A DNA stretch of 64,000 nt from Oleidesulfovibrio sp047973035 (GTDB lineage Bacteria; Desulfobacterota; Desulfovibrionia; Desulfovibrionales; Desulfovibrionaceae), in the NCBI RefSeq assembly GCF_047973035.1, contig NZ_JBKEBF010000036.1, forward strand, positions 51,022 to 115,021. Reading direction: 5' to 3'. Below the pieces are notes generated by a model. It was not told where the DNA came from. It did no database searches and saw only the letters and a list, made by a program, of their open reading frames with translations. Shown piece after piece: positions 50,027 to 58,278 of this stretch; position 1 is the first letter of the stretch, and each line of letters begins with the position of its first letter. The position numbers and the translations under genes are program-made.

Positions 50027-51916
50027 ATGCTGGACTCAATAAGACAGAACGCCCAGTCGTGGGGCGTTAAAATCGCCTTCGGGCTTATTATCATCGTGTT
50101 TGTCTTCTGGGGCGTAGGCTCCATGGACAACCAGTCGCCCAACGTGTTGGCGATGGTGGGTAAAGATCCTATCACTATTAATGCCTTTGCCCGTCAGTAC
50201 GAGCAGCAGGCAGAATTGGTACGTACCCAGTTTCCTGATGTAACCAGAGAAGATCTGGAAAAATTCGGCCTGAAGCAGCAGGTGCTGCAGCAGATGGTGG
50301 GCGAAATCCTGCTGGTGCAACAGGCAGAGAAAATGGGCTTCAGTATCTCTCCGGCTGAGCTGAAACTGCGTATTGCAGACATTCCTGTTTTTACTGACGA
50401 GCAGGGCGAGTTTGACGGTGAAAGATACAAGCAGATTCTGGCTGCTCAGGGGACCACACCCGGTGCCTTTGAAGAGCAGATGCGCCGCGAAATGCTGGCC
50501 CAGAAGATGCGTGACTACGTGATGCTTCCCGCCAATGTGACCGAGCAGGAAGCAAAGGCTATGTTTGATTATGTGGCTGAGCGCAGGAGCATGGATTATG
50601 TACTGTTCTCTGCATCTGATTACGTGAGCGGCATTGAGCCGACCAATGAAGAAATCGCTGCTGCATATGAAAAGAACCTTGAAGCATACAAGGTTGCTCC
50701 CCGTGTTGCGCTGCAGTACGTGTTGCTGACCCCTGCTACGCTTGCCAAAAACACCCCTGTGAGCGAAGAGCAAATTGCTGCATACTATGCTGAACATGCC
50801 GATGCGTATAAGCAGGATGAGCGTGTTCGTGCGCGTCATATTATTGTTCTTGCCAACGACAAGGCTTCTGAAGAAGAGCTGGCCGCTGCGGAAAAGAAAA
50901 TTAATGACGCTTATGCACGTGTGCTGAAAGGCGAGGACTTTGCCGAAGTTGCGCGGGAACTTTCCGAAGGTCCCAGCGCACCGCTTGGCGGTGACCTCGG
51001 CTGGTTTGGGCGTGGTCAGATGGTTCCTCCGTTTGAAGAAGCTGCCTTTGCCACCAAGGCCGGTACAGTAAGCAAGCCCGTGCGCACCAGCTTCGGCTTT
51101 CATATTATTAAAGTGGAAGAAAAGGAAGATGCCCGTGTGAAATCGTTGGCAGAAGTGCATGATGAAATTGCGAAGCGTATTGCAGAAGATGCCGCTATTG
51201 AAAAAGTGACTCCTGTTCTCGACGAAGTGCTTGAGGCTGTTCTGGCTGGCGAAGACCTGCCCGCAGTTGCAAAGCGTATGAATCTGGAACTGCGAGACAG
51301 CGGCGAGTTCACTCGTCGTCAAGCTGCAGCTGCGGTGGGCGTGAATGAAAATGCCCTTGATCTCGTGTTTGCTACTCCTGCAGGAGCTGTCATTGATACT
51401 CCTCTGGAAGTGGAAAACGGCTACATCATCGCCAAGGTTGCTACCAGCAAGGATGAAACCTATCGCGAGCTTGAGGCTGTTAAAGCTGACGTTGTAGCAC
51501 GTCTGAAGCAGGAAAAGGCTCTTGAAATGGCTGCTGCTGGCGCCCGCTCTGCTGTGGAAGCGTTGCGTAAAGATGGCGCTCTGCCCGAGGCAGTTGCTGC
51601 GAAGGCACAAAAAAGTGAGCCTTTCACCCGTCAGGGTTTTATCCCCGGAGTGGGACAGGCGCTGGACGTAACCAAGGCTGTTTTTTCCGCTGCTGACGAT
51701 GCCTGGATTGCTGAGGCGTTCCAGACTCCTACCGGTGCAGTTATTGTAAAGCGTGCCGATGTTGTTGCTCCTTCTACGGAGCAGTGGGAAGCAACTAAGG
51801 GACGCGCAATGCAGGATATCCTGAATAACAAGCGTCAGGAACTGCTGCAGACTTACATGCAGAAACTGTATGCCGAAACCAAGGTTGAGCTGCGTAATCC
51901 TGATGCCTTGAAATAG
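50027..51916 (+). CDS. ppiD: Membrane-anchored periplasmic peptidyl-prolyl isomerase (PpiD/SurA type)
   Basis: A 629-residue chaperone-isomerase for periplasmic and outer membrane protein folding. An N-terminal membrane anchor (about 12-34) is followed by a SurA_N-like helical domain (about 45-210), a parvulin domain (about 255-365; RARHIIVLAND, DLGWFGRGQMVPPFEEAAF, FGFHIIKV) and a second C-terminal parvulin-like region. GGAG lies 6 bases before ATG 50027. It complements the bamA/skp block at 13-18 kb. Confidence 0.92.
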   Translation: MLDSIRQNAQSWGVKIAFGLIIIVFVFWGVGSMDNQSPNVLAMVGKDPITINAFARQYEQQAELVRTQFPDVTREDLEKFGLKQQVLQQMVGEILLVQQAEKMGFSISPAELKLRIADIPVFTDEQGEFDGERYKQILAAQGTTPGAFEEQMRREMLAQKMRDYVMLPANVTEQEAKAMFDYVAERRSMDYVLFSASDYVSGIEPTNEEIAAAYEKNLEAYKVAPRVALQYVLLTPATLAKNTPVSEEQIAAYYAEHADAYKQDERVRARHIIVLANDKASEEELAAAEKKINDAYARVLKGEDFAEVARELSEGPSAPLGGDLGWFGRGQMVPPFEEAAFATKAGTVSKPVRTSFGFHIIKVEEKEDARVKSLAEVHDEIAKRIAEDAAIEKVTPVLDEVLEAVLAGEDLPAVAKRMNLELRDSGEFTRRQAAAAVGVNENALDLVFATPAGAVIDTPLEVENGYIIAKVATSKDETYRELEAVKADVVARLKQEKALEMAAAGARSAVEALRKDGALPEAVAAKAQKSEPFTRQGFIPGVGQALDVTKAVFSAADDAWIAEAFQTPTGAVIVKRADVVAPSTEQWEATKGRAMQDILNNKRQELLQTYMQKLYAETKVELRNPDALK

Positions 51917-51939
51917 CACGGAATAAATACGTATACTCC

Positions 51940-51970
51940 AAGGCCGTCTGATTCAGACGGCCTTTTTTTA
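51940..51970 (+). terminator. Terminator after ppiD
   Basis: AAGGCCGTCTG-ATT-CAGACGGCCTT (51940-51964) is an 11-bp perfect stem running into a T-tract. Confidence 0.92.
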
Positions 51971-51995
51971 TTTATTATTTATGCTGGTATGCTTG

Positions 51996-52024
51996 TTGAC
52001 AGTACAGGGTGAAACAGCTTTAGT
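51996..52024 (+). promoter_or_regulatory. Candidate promoter of lipoprotein gene
   Basis: TTGACA (51996-52001), a 17-base spacer and TTTAGT (52019-52024) lie 42 bases before the lipoprotein start. The -35 is consensus, the -10 is four of six. Confidence 0.6.
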
Positions 52025-52065
52025 TTCAGGGACAGTGCGATGAATGTGCTAAAGGAGTACCTGAC

Positions 52066-52572
52066 ATGAAAAGATCCTTTGTAATACTGTTGACGCTGGT
52101 GACGGTCGCTTTGACCGGCTGCGTGACTTCCGGCGTTCGAACCGGACCTGCCAGTGCTTATGGCGTTGAAGCGTTTAAGCCGGAGCAGCTTGCTGCTGAT
52201 CTGGAGTCCTTCGATGTCTGGCTGTGCATTGACCGCGCCCGTCAGACCGCAATTCTATTCCTTCCAAAAGACTCAAGTTGGCAGATTGCCGTTCGGGAGG
52301 GTGGCTGGCGTCAGGTAGATCAGCCCGAAGTGGTCAATGATGCCATAATGTGGATGCGCACCTACTACCAAATCGGTAGATACGCCGAAGGAGTGGGGAT
52401 TGTGGGCGATAATGATCAGCGTGAGTTTGTGGGATATCTGTTTGCTCCGACAAGACCGCAGATGTGGCAATCGGAAGAGGATGGCAAGACGTTGACGTTG
52501 CGCAGGCTGACGTGGGATCAGGTTGTGCGCGCAGGAAAGGTGCCTGGTGTGCCGTATCCTGACTCATTGTAG
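52066..52572 (+). CDS. Putative lipoprotein of unknown function
   Basis: A 168-residue protein with a classical lipoprotein signal (MKRSFVILLTLVTVALTGC; lipobox LTGC). The mature domain (about 30-165) is rich in Trp and aromatic residues (FDVWLC, SSWQIAVREGGWR, MWMRTYYQIGRY) and may be a compact beta-domain. I recognise no family. AAAGGAG precedes the ATG. It is a single-gene unit between its own promoter and a terminator. Confidence 0.75.
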   Translation: MKRSFVILLTLVTVALTGCVTSGVRTGPASAYGVEAFKPEQLAADLESFDVWLCIDRARQTAILFLPKDSSWQIAVREGGWRQVDQPEVVNDAIMWMRTYYQIGRYAEGVGIVGDNDQREFVGYLFAPTRPQMWQSEEDGKTLTLRRLTWDQVVRAGKVPGVPYPDSL

Positions 52573-52646
52573 ATGATAGATATATCCCTTTTGCGTGGTA
52601 CAACGTAACCTGAGAGGGCAGTTAAGCACGACGTGCAACAACAGAA

Positions 52647-52680
52647 AAAGAAAGGCCGCATCCTTTGGATGCGGCCTTTT
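52647..52680. terminator. Bidirectional terminator between lipoprotein gene and dnaB
   Basis: GGCCGCATCC-TTT-GGATGCGGCC (52654-52676) is flanked by an A-rich left side and a T-run on the right, so it can serve both convergent units. Confidence 0.88.
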
Positions 52681-52715
52681 TCGTTGGCATTTCGGCTGTG
52701 AGTTGCGCGACGCTG

Positions 52716-54191
52716 CTATTGGAATTCCTCAGATGGAGGAGGAATTTCTGCAAGGTCTTCGAACGCAGTGTACGAGCCGATATATGCAAGCTCTGCAGTA
52801 CCTGTAGGGCCGTTACGCTGCTTGCCGATAATGATTTCCGCAACCCCTTTTTTGGGGTTGTCGTCACGTTTGTTGTACACCTCGTCTCGGTATACAAACA
52901 TAATGATGTCGGCGTCCTGCTCGATAGCACCTGATTCACGCAAGTCTGAAAGCATCGGGCGTTTGTTGGTACGCTCTTCAACTTTACGGTTTAGCTGTGA
53001 AAGTGCAATAACAGGAATATGAAGTTCTTTCGCCAGCGCTTTAAGGTTTCGCGAAATGTCGGAAATTTCCAGTTCTCGCGAGTCCGTACGGCGGCTTGAA
53101 CGCATAAGTTGCAGGTAGTCGACAACTACCATGCCTACCCCTTTATCCGCGTGCAGGCGCCGTGTCCTCGCGCGCAGATCAAGCGTGGTGATAGAAGGGG
53201 TGTCGTCAATATAAATCGGAGCCTGAGAAAGGGCGTCCGCAGCTGTGTATAGCTTTGCCCAGTCCTCATCATCAAGAAAACCCTTACGCAGCTTGCCAAG
53301 GTCTACCTTGCCCCACGCACAAAGCATACGCATCATGAGTGACTCCATGGACATTTCCAGAGAGTAGATAGCGACAGGTGTTCCGGCATGTACGGCTGCA
53401 CGCATGGCCATATTAAGAACAAACGCCGTCTTACCCATGGAGGGACGTGCCGCGATAATGATAAGGTCTGAAGGTTGCAGACCTGCCGTCATGTTATCAA
53501 GGCGGTAGTAGCCGGTGGTGACACCGGTAACCAACTCTTTTCGTTCAACACGCTTTTCAAGATCTTTAAAAACGCGTTCCACAAGCTCTTTGGAGCTTTT
53601 AAACACCTTTCCTGTCGTTCTTTCTGAAATGGAAAAAATGGATGATTCAGAAGCGTCCAGCAGGTGCTCAATATCCTGTGATGCATCAAAGCAGTTGCCG
53701 ATGATGTCACTACAGGCGGTTATAAGGGAGCGTTGTAAAGACTTGTTGCGTACCAGCGTAGCATAATGCTCTGCGTTGGCAGCGCTGATGACAGACTCTG
53801 CAAGTTCGGCAAGGTAGACTGTGCCACCTGCCTGTTCCAGCAAGCTCTTGTCTTTTAAATATTCTGCTACGGTAATAAGGTCTATCGGAGAGTTACGGCG
53901 GTAAAGCTCTGAAAAAGACTCGAAAATGACCTTGTGTGCCGGAAGATAAAAGTCATCTTCCGTAACTATGTCCACTATTGTATGGAAAACCTGTCCACGT
54001 AAAAAAACCCCCCCGAGTACGGCTTGTTCAGCCTCAACACTATGGGGGGGCACTTTACGCAACAAGTCATCAGAAACCTGATCCACCTGTTCGAAAGAAT
54101 CGCCCCCGCCCTGACGGGCGGAGGCGTTTCTTTTAAAACCAGTGCTATTCAGCGGCTTCTTCCACTGTGGGTTCTGCTGCTTCTTCTGCAT
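52716..54191 (-). CDS. dnaB: Replicative DNA helicase DnaB
   Basis: Hexameric 5'-3' helicase of the replication fork. The 491-residue protein has the N-terminal primase-interacting domain (PPHSVEAEQAVLGG...) and a RecA-like motor with Walker A (ARPSMGKTAF), Walker B (MVVVDYLQLM) and the C-terminal motif SDLRESGAIEQDADII. ATG 54191 lies inside the end of rplI, giving a 47-base overlap, with GAGGA just upstream. No intein is present. It is the last gene of the rpsF-rpsR-rplI-dnaB operon. Confidence 0.95.
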   Translation of the reverse strand: MQKKQQNPQWKKPLNSTGFKRNASARQGGGDSFEQVDQVSDDLLRKVPPHSVEAEQAVLGGVFLRGQVFHTIVDIVTEDDFYLPAHKVIFESFSELYRRNSPIDLITVAEYLKDKSLLEQAGGTVYLAELAESVISAANAEHYATLVRNKSLQRSLITACSDIIGNCFDASQDIEHLLDASESSIFSISERTTGKVFKSSKELVERVFKDLEKRVERKELVTGVTTGYYRLDNMTAGLQPSDLIIIAARPSMGKTAFVLNMAMRAAVHAGTPVAIYSLEMSMESLMMRMLCAWGKVDLGKLRKGFLDDEDWAKLYTAADALSQAPIYIDDTPSITTLDLRARTRRLHADKGVGMVVVDYLQLMRSSRRTDSRELEISDISRNLKALAKELHIPVIALSQLNRKVEERTNKRPMLSDLRESGAIEQDADIIMFVYRDEVYNKRDDNPKKGVAEIIIGKQRNGPTGTAELAYIGSYTAFEDLAEIPPPSEEFQ

Positions 54192-54654
54192 CTTCTTCCT
54201 CGGTGCGGCCTTCGGCCACTACCTTGAGGGAGAGTTCGGCGTCAACGTCGGCGTGCAGACGCACACGGATGTCGAACTCGCCAAGAGAACGGATGGGAGC
54301 ATCCAAGAGGATGCGACGACGATCAATTTCAACGCCTGCTGCGGCCAGAGCTTCAGCAATGTTGGCTGCGGTGACAGAACCGTACAGTTTATCATTTTCA
54401 CCAACGCGAACAGCAATGCTGATGTCAGCGGCGCCGATTTTTGCTGCAAGAGTGTTCGCGGCTTCACGCACTGCGTCCATCTTTTCCTGCAGTTTCTTGC
54501 GTTCCATTTCGAACACTTTCATGTTCGAAGCGGTTGCGGTCATAGCCAGGCCCTGGGGCAACAGGTAGTTGCGGCCGTAACCTGGGCGAACTTCTACGAT
54601 CTCGCCCAGGCTGCCCAGATTTTCAACGTCAGCTCTAAGAATAACCTTCATCAT
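54145..54654 (-). CDS. rplI: Ribosomal protein bL9
   Basis: Large-subunit protein bL9, 169 residues: N-terminal rRNA-binding domain (MMKVILRADVENLGSLGEIVEVRPGYGRNYL, split in two: conserved GxxGxxVxVxxGYxRNYLLP pattern), a long connecting helix and the C-terminal domain. The C-terminus carries an extra Glu/Ala-rich acidic tail (EEEDAEEAAEPTVEEAAE), longer than the usual 148-150 residues. The dnaB start lies within its last codons in another frame. Confidence 0.96.
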   Translation of the reverse strand: MMKVILRADVENLGSLGEIVEVRPGYGRNYLLPQGLAMTATASNMKVFEMERKKLQEKMDAVREAANTLAAKIGAADISIAVRVGENDKLYGSVTAANIAEALAAAGVEIDRRRILLDAPIRSLGEFDIRVRLHADVDAELSLKVVAEGRTEEEDAEEAAEPTVEEAAE

Positions 54655-54664
54655 AGCGTGCCTC

Positions 54665-54928
54665 CTACAGCGAGCTCTTCTTCAGCACGTCACTTGCGTG
54701 AGTGGAAGTGTAAATGAGAAGAGCCATCTGACGGGCGCGCTTGATTTCGGTGGTAAGCAGGCGCTGGTGATGGGAGCAGGTGCCGGTGATACGACGTGCA
54801 ATGATCTTGCCGCGCTCGGTTACAAAGTCACGAAGGATATCGGGACGCTTGTAGTTGAGGGGCAGATCTTTGTCTGCGCAGAAGCGGCAGAATTTACGCC
54901 GGGGAGTGAAACGTTTTTTGAAAGCCAT
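54665..54928 (-). CDS. rpsR: Ribosomal protein bS18
   Basis: Small-subunit protein bS18, 87 residues, partner of bS6 on the platform. It carries a zinc-type cysteine set (FCRFCADK near the start and TCSHHQRL later), typical of the Cys-containing S18 variant. It sits one base after rpsF and 10 bases before rplI. Confidence 0.97.
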   Translation of the reverse strand: MAFKKRFTPRRKFCRFCADKDLPLNYKRPDILRDFVTERGKIIARRITGTCSHHQRLLTTEIKRARQMALLIYTSTHASDVLKKSSL

Positions 54929-54929
54929 G

Positions 54930-55235
54930 TTAAGCTGCCTCCTCTACTTCGTCCGCCAGCTTGACGGTAACAAACTTGTAAATGCCGTCGGTGATGCGGA
55001 TGATACGCTCGAGTTCTGCAACAGAACCACCTTCAACAGCATATTCCAGACGTACGTAGTAGCCGCGCATGTGCTTGCGCACAGGGTAGGCGAGGTCACG
55101 CATGCCCCAGTGGTCAACTTCCAGAACAGTGCCCTGTTCACGCTCGATGACACCGGTGAGAACTGCAAGCAGTTCTTCGCGGGGCTGACTGCCAAGCTCG
55201 GGAGAGAGCAGCAGCAACGTTTCGAACTTTCTCAT
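54930..55235 (-). CDS. rpsF: Ribosomal protein bS6
   Basis: Small-subunit protein bS6, 101 residues, starting MRKFETLLLLSPELG with the conserved WGMRDLAYPVRKHMRGYYV. ATG 55235 has GGAGA at 6-base spacing. It is the first gene of the rpsF-rpsR-rplI-dnaB operon, with a near-consensus promoter and a structured leader upstream. Confidence 0.96.
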   Translation of the reverse strand: MRKFETLLLLSPELGSQPREELLAVLTGVIEREQGTVLEVDHWGMRDLAYPVRKHMRGYYVRLEYAVEGGSVAELERIIRITDGIYKFVTVKLADEVEEAA

Positions 55236-55261
55236 GTTAATCTCCTTATGGTCTTTAAAAA

Positions 55262-55288
55262 GGCCCGTCGCACAGGACGAGCAAGGGC
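55262..55288 (-). promoter_or_regulatory. Hairpin with T-tract in the rpsF leader
   Basis: On the minus strand a CGTC-CTGTGC-GACG hairpin (55279-55266), extended across a bulge by GCC/GGC, is followed by TTTTT. It lies between the promoter and the rpsF ribosome site. It could be an attenuator or part of an S6:S18-type regulatory RNA, but I do not see the conserved CCG elements that define that motif. Confidence 0.45.
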
Positions 55289-55297
55289 GAAACAGGT

Positions 55298-55326
55298 TTA
55301 TTAGCTGCACTGACAGGTTGTGTCAA
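55298..55326 (-). promoter_or_regulatory. Promoter of rpsF operon
   Basis: On the minus strand TTGACA (55326-55321), a 17-base spacer and TAATAA (55303-55298): a strong sigma-70 promoter about 63 bases upstream of rpsF. Of the 324-base gap to lptD, the remainder (about 55330-55559) must hold the lptD promoter, which I could not place. Confidence 0.78.
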
Positions 55327-55559
55327 TTTGTTTTTACCTTATGATGGTAGCCATGCTAAGCTGGCGTTTCATATGAATGAAGTCTGGTCAGTTTTATCTT
55401 GCAGAGTGAAGTTGGCGCACTTTTCCTGCGGGCAAACCTGTGATACATGCGTTATGCATTTGCTGGCGTAAGGGGACGTCAGCATTGGCATATCTACTGC
55501 AATTACCGGAACATAAACTACGCTTTTTTGCGATGTGATATATCTTGGATGCGCTATTG

Positions 55560-57893
55560 ATGCGAAAATATTGCCGAAATAATCTGTTGAGCTCTGTCAT
55601 ATTTATGGCATGTCTGATTTTGGCCTCTGCGGTAAGCGCAGCGGCAAACTCGATTGTGATAACTGATGACGAGCAGGAAACTGTAATCTGGAATCTGAGT
55701 GCTGACAGAGTTGTCACGTTCAGCGACAGTAAAATGATTGAGGCTTATGGTAATGTGGCCCTGCGGGAAGGCGATGACTACCTGAAGGCCGATTTTATCC
55801 GTTATTTCGGCGAAACGGAATGGGTGCTTTTAAAAGGCAACGTAAACGTGAAAATGGGCCGTGACGTGGTGGAAGCCACAGAGGCGGAATTTGATCTGAA
55901 AAACAGAGTTGGTTGGTTGCGCAACGGCTCTGTTTTTATGGATGGCCCACATGTTTATTTTACCGGAGAGCGCGTCAAGAAAGACTTCGGTGACTCGTAC
56001 CGCTTCCGTAACGCCAAAATTACCGCCTGCGACGGAGATTCGCCTGCATGGTCGATTTCGGCACGTGAAGCGACAATAGAACTGGAAGGCTACTCCCAGC
56101 TTTGGCACACCAGCATGCAGGTAAAGAATCAAGATGTTCTGTATGCTCCCTATGCTATTTTACCCGCCAAGAAAAAGCGCCAGACGGGCTTTTTGTTGCC
56201 CGAAGTCGGACAAAGCTCCAAGCGCGGCATGTATTACAATCAGCCTTTTTTCTGGGCTATTGATGACACCACCGATATGACATTCAATGCGTATTGGATG
56301 GAAATGCGCGGCGTCATGACCGGCGTTGAATTCCGCCAGCATGCTACGGAGGACGAGAAAAGCTGGTTCAGGGCCGATTACCTGAAGGATGCCCGGAAAG
56401 ACAGTACAGAAGAAGACGAGCCGGGCGGTCTTGGCGATGACGGACTCATCCGGAATAATGATGACAGGTTCTGGGTACGTGGTATGTTTGATGCGAACCT
56501 GCCCGACCCGCGCTGGAAAGTGAAAGGAACTCTTGATTATGTTTCTGACCAGAACTACCTGCGTGAGTTTTCTTCCGGCATGAGCGGTTTTGACCGCAGT
56601 CAGAGTGATTTTGAAGATATTTTCGGTCGTAGCCTTAGCAGCGAAGCACAGAACAGAACCAGTGAAGTGCTGCTGTCGCGTGAGTGGGAACGTGTCGGCC
56701 TCGGAATAAGCGGCAAATACACCCAGAATATCAACGTCGGAAACGGCAACCTGACTTCCAAGTCTGACAATACTGTTCAGACCTTGCCGCAGATCGACTT
56801 TTTCCTGTTTAAAAGCAATCTGATCGAAGATTCTCCCATTCCTGTTGAAATTCAGGCCACTGCCCAAGCCGTAAATTATTTACGTCATAATGGCACAACC
56901 GGTGCGCGCTTTGAAATTGCGCCTCAGGTCAGCATCCCGCTTTCCGGCCGTTATGGTTCCATCATTTCTACATTCGGTGTACGGCATACTGAATATTCTA
57001 CCGACCATAAAGAGCCTGATGGCGTGAACGTGCTGAGTGCCACGGGAACTTCTCGTACTATTCCCAGCATGAATATCAGTGCATTTACTGAAGTCGCACG
57101 GACATTCAATCTGGCTGGTCAGGACCCTGTTGCGGGGATGCAGGCAGGCGATACCCGCTGGACAATGTTGCGGCACAGTCTGCAGCCCCGTGTAAGTTAT
57201 GATAATACGGCAAATGTAGATCAGGACGATAATCCGTACTACACTGTTCATGACCGGATTCTTGCCCGTAACGAAATAACGTATTCGCTTACAAACCTGT
57301 TCACCAGAAAACGGCTTTCTGTAAGTGCTGCCTCTGAGGAAGAAGGCGGAGGGCTTGTCCAGCGCTATGACTATAGCGATTTCCTGCGTGTCAGATTGCA
57401 GCAAAGTTACGATATCCGTGAGGCTGACAGAACGGAACAACTTGATAAATACGAGACCCGGCCTTTCTCAGATATAGAAGCTGAAGTAACGATGAATTTT
57501 GATTCGTATGCCTGGCTTACCAGCCGTACTTTCTGGTCCCCGTACCTGAGTAAAATGACTCGCCACGAGCATACGTTAAACTTGAGCTATAGTGACTGGG
57601 TAAAGTTCCACACCACCTTTGACTTCAGAGAGGCTGTGGATGAATACAAGCGCAAAGAGACTGAGACCGACGACAAGTTGAGCTCAATGGACTCTCAGTT
57701 GGACCTTAAGCTTTGGGGGCCTTGGAGCGTAGCTTTGAACTACGAGGTTGATCTGGATAAAGGCAAAGACATTGAGAAGGGGATTGATGTCACCTATTCG
57801 CATCAGTGCTTTGACTTTATGGTCGGATACTCCAAGGACGGTGTTGAAGATGAGTTCTCCTTCTGGCTGGCTTTGCCGGGTATCAGTTTCTAA
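55560..57893 (+). CDS. lptD: LPS-assembly outer membrane protein LptD
   Basis: Beta-barrel translocon that inserts LPS into the outer leaflet. The 777-residue protein has a signal sequence, an N-terminal OstA/LptA-like jellyroll (about 35-150; EAYGNVALREGDDYLKAD), then the barrel with the LptD-type conserved YAILPAKKKRQTGFLLPEVGQSS region (about 198-220). ATG 55560 follows an in-frame TTG at 55545; ribosome site weak. lptE is not visible nearby. Confidence 0.92.
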   Translation: MRKYCRNNLLSSVIFMACLILASAVSAAANSIVITDDEQETVIWNLSADRVVTFSDSKMIEAYGNVALREGDDYLKADFIRYFGETEWVLLKGNVNVKMGRDVVEATEAEFDLKNRVGWLRNGSVFMDGPHVYFTGERVKKDFGDSYRFRNAKITACDGDSPAWSISAREATIELEGYSQLWHTSMQVKNQDVLYAPYAILPAKKKRQTGFLLPEVGQSSKRGMYYNQPFFWAIDDTTDMTFNAYWMEMRGVMTGVEFRQHATEDEKSWFRADYLKDARKDSTEEDEPGGLGDDGLIRNNDDRFWVRGMFDANLPDPRWKVKGTLDYVSDQNYLREFSSGMSGFDRSQSDFEDIFGRSLSSEAQNRTSEVLLSREWERVGLGISGKYTQNINVGNGNLTSKSDNTVQTLPQIDFFLFKSNLIEDSPIPVEIQATAQAVNYLRHNGTTGARFEIAPQVSIPLSGRYGSIISTFGVRHTEYSTDHKEPDGVNVLSATGTSRTIPSMNISAFTEVARTFNLAGQDPVAGMQAGDTRWTMLRHSLQPRVSYDNTANVDQDDNPYYTVHDRILARNEITYSLTNLFTRKRLSVSAASEEEGGGLVQRYDYSDFLRVRLQQSYDIREADRTEQLDKYETRPFSDIEAEVTMNFDSYAWLTSRTFWSPYLSKMTRHEHTLNLSYSDWVKFHTTFDFREAVDEYKRKETETDDKLSSMDSQLDLKLWGPWSVALNYEVDLDKGKDIEKGIDVTYSHQCFDFMVGYSKDGVEDEFSFWLALPGISF

Positions 57894-57915
57894 TAGATAA
57901 TTCCTTTTAGGTTAT

Positions 57916-57950
57916 AGCCGCTCCTTGTTGTTCTGGGAGCGGCTTTTTTA
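57916..57950 (+). terminator. Terminator after lptD
   Basis: AGCCGCTCC (57916-57924) pairs with GGAGCGGCT (57936-57944), followed by a T-run. Confidence 0.9.
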
Positions 57951-58219
57951 TGTGATGGGCTTACGCATTTCACAGGTCATTTACGTCTGGGAGAACTGCA
58001 GTATTACACGTTTCAGGTTTTGGGGCTTGTTTTTGCTAACTGCCTGCTTTTTTATTGAGCCAGAATATGCAGATACATAAAGCTAAGAAAGAAGGCTGAG
58101 CGGGCGGGCAGATGCCGCGTGGTGAGTAACCTTTGAATATTGTATGACTTTGCTGAATTGGACATCGTAGGTTAGGGGAGACTCTGTAAGGGAGTGGTTC
58201 TGCCCGTGGAGAGTATACG

Positions 58220-58249
58220 TAAAAAAAAGGGCCCGCAGTGCAGGCCCTT
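58220..58249 (-). terminator. Terminator after tolC-like gene
   Basis: On the minus strand AAGGGCCTGC-ACT-GCGGGCCCTT forms a 10-bp stem (one U-G pair), followed by eight T residues. Confidence 0.85.
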
Positions 58250-58278
58250 GCTGTTTTATAGGAACTTTCAGAAAGTCT

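Larger units (their letters stand above)
57894..58278. other. Intergenic region between lptD and tolC-like gene
   Basis: The gap holds a terminator for each of the two convergent genes. The 260 bases between them contain no credible gene or RNA that I can see. Confidence 0.5.

Noticed and set aside
50036..51919. Open frame of over 600 codons on the minus strand, opposite the ppiD-like gene
   Set aside because: The plus-strand product has clear parvulin domains, ribosome site and terminator; the antisense product is Cys/His/Phe-rich, matches no family and is an artefact of codon use.
54001..54060. G/C homopolymer runs near the dnaB start as a possible frameshift site
   Set aside because: The DnaB reading frame is intact through the runs, so no frameshift needs to be invoked.
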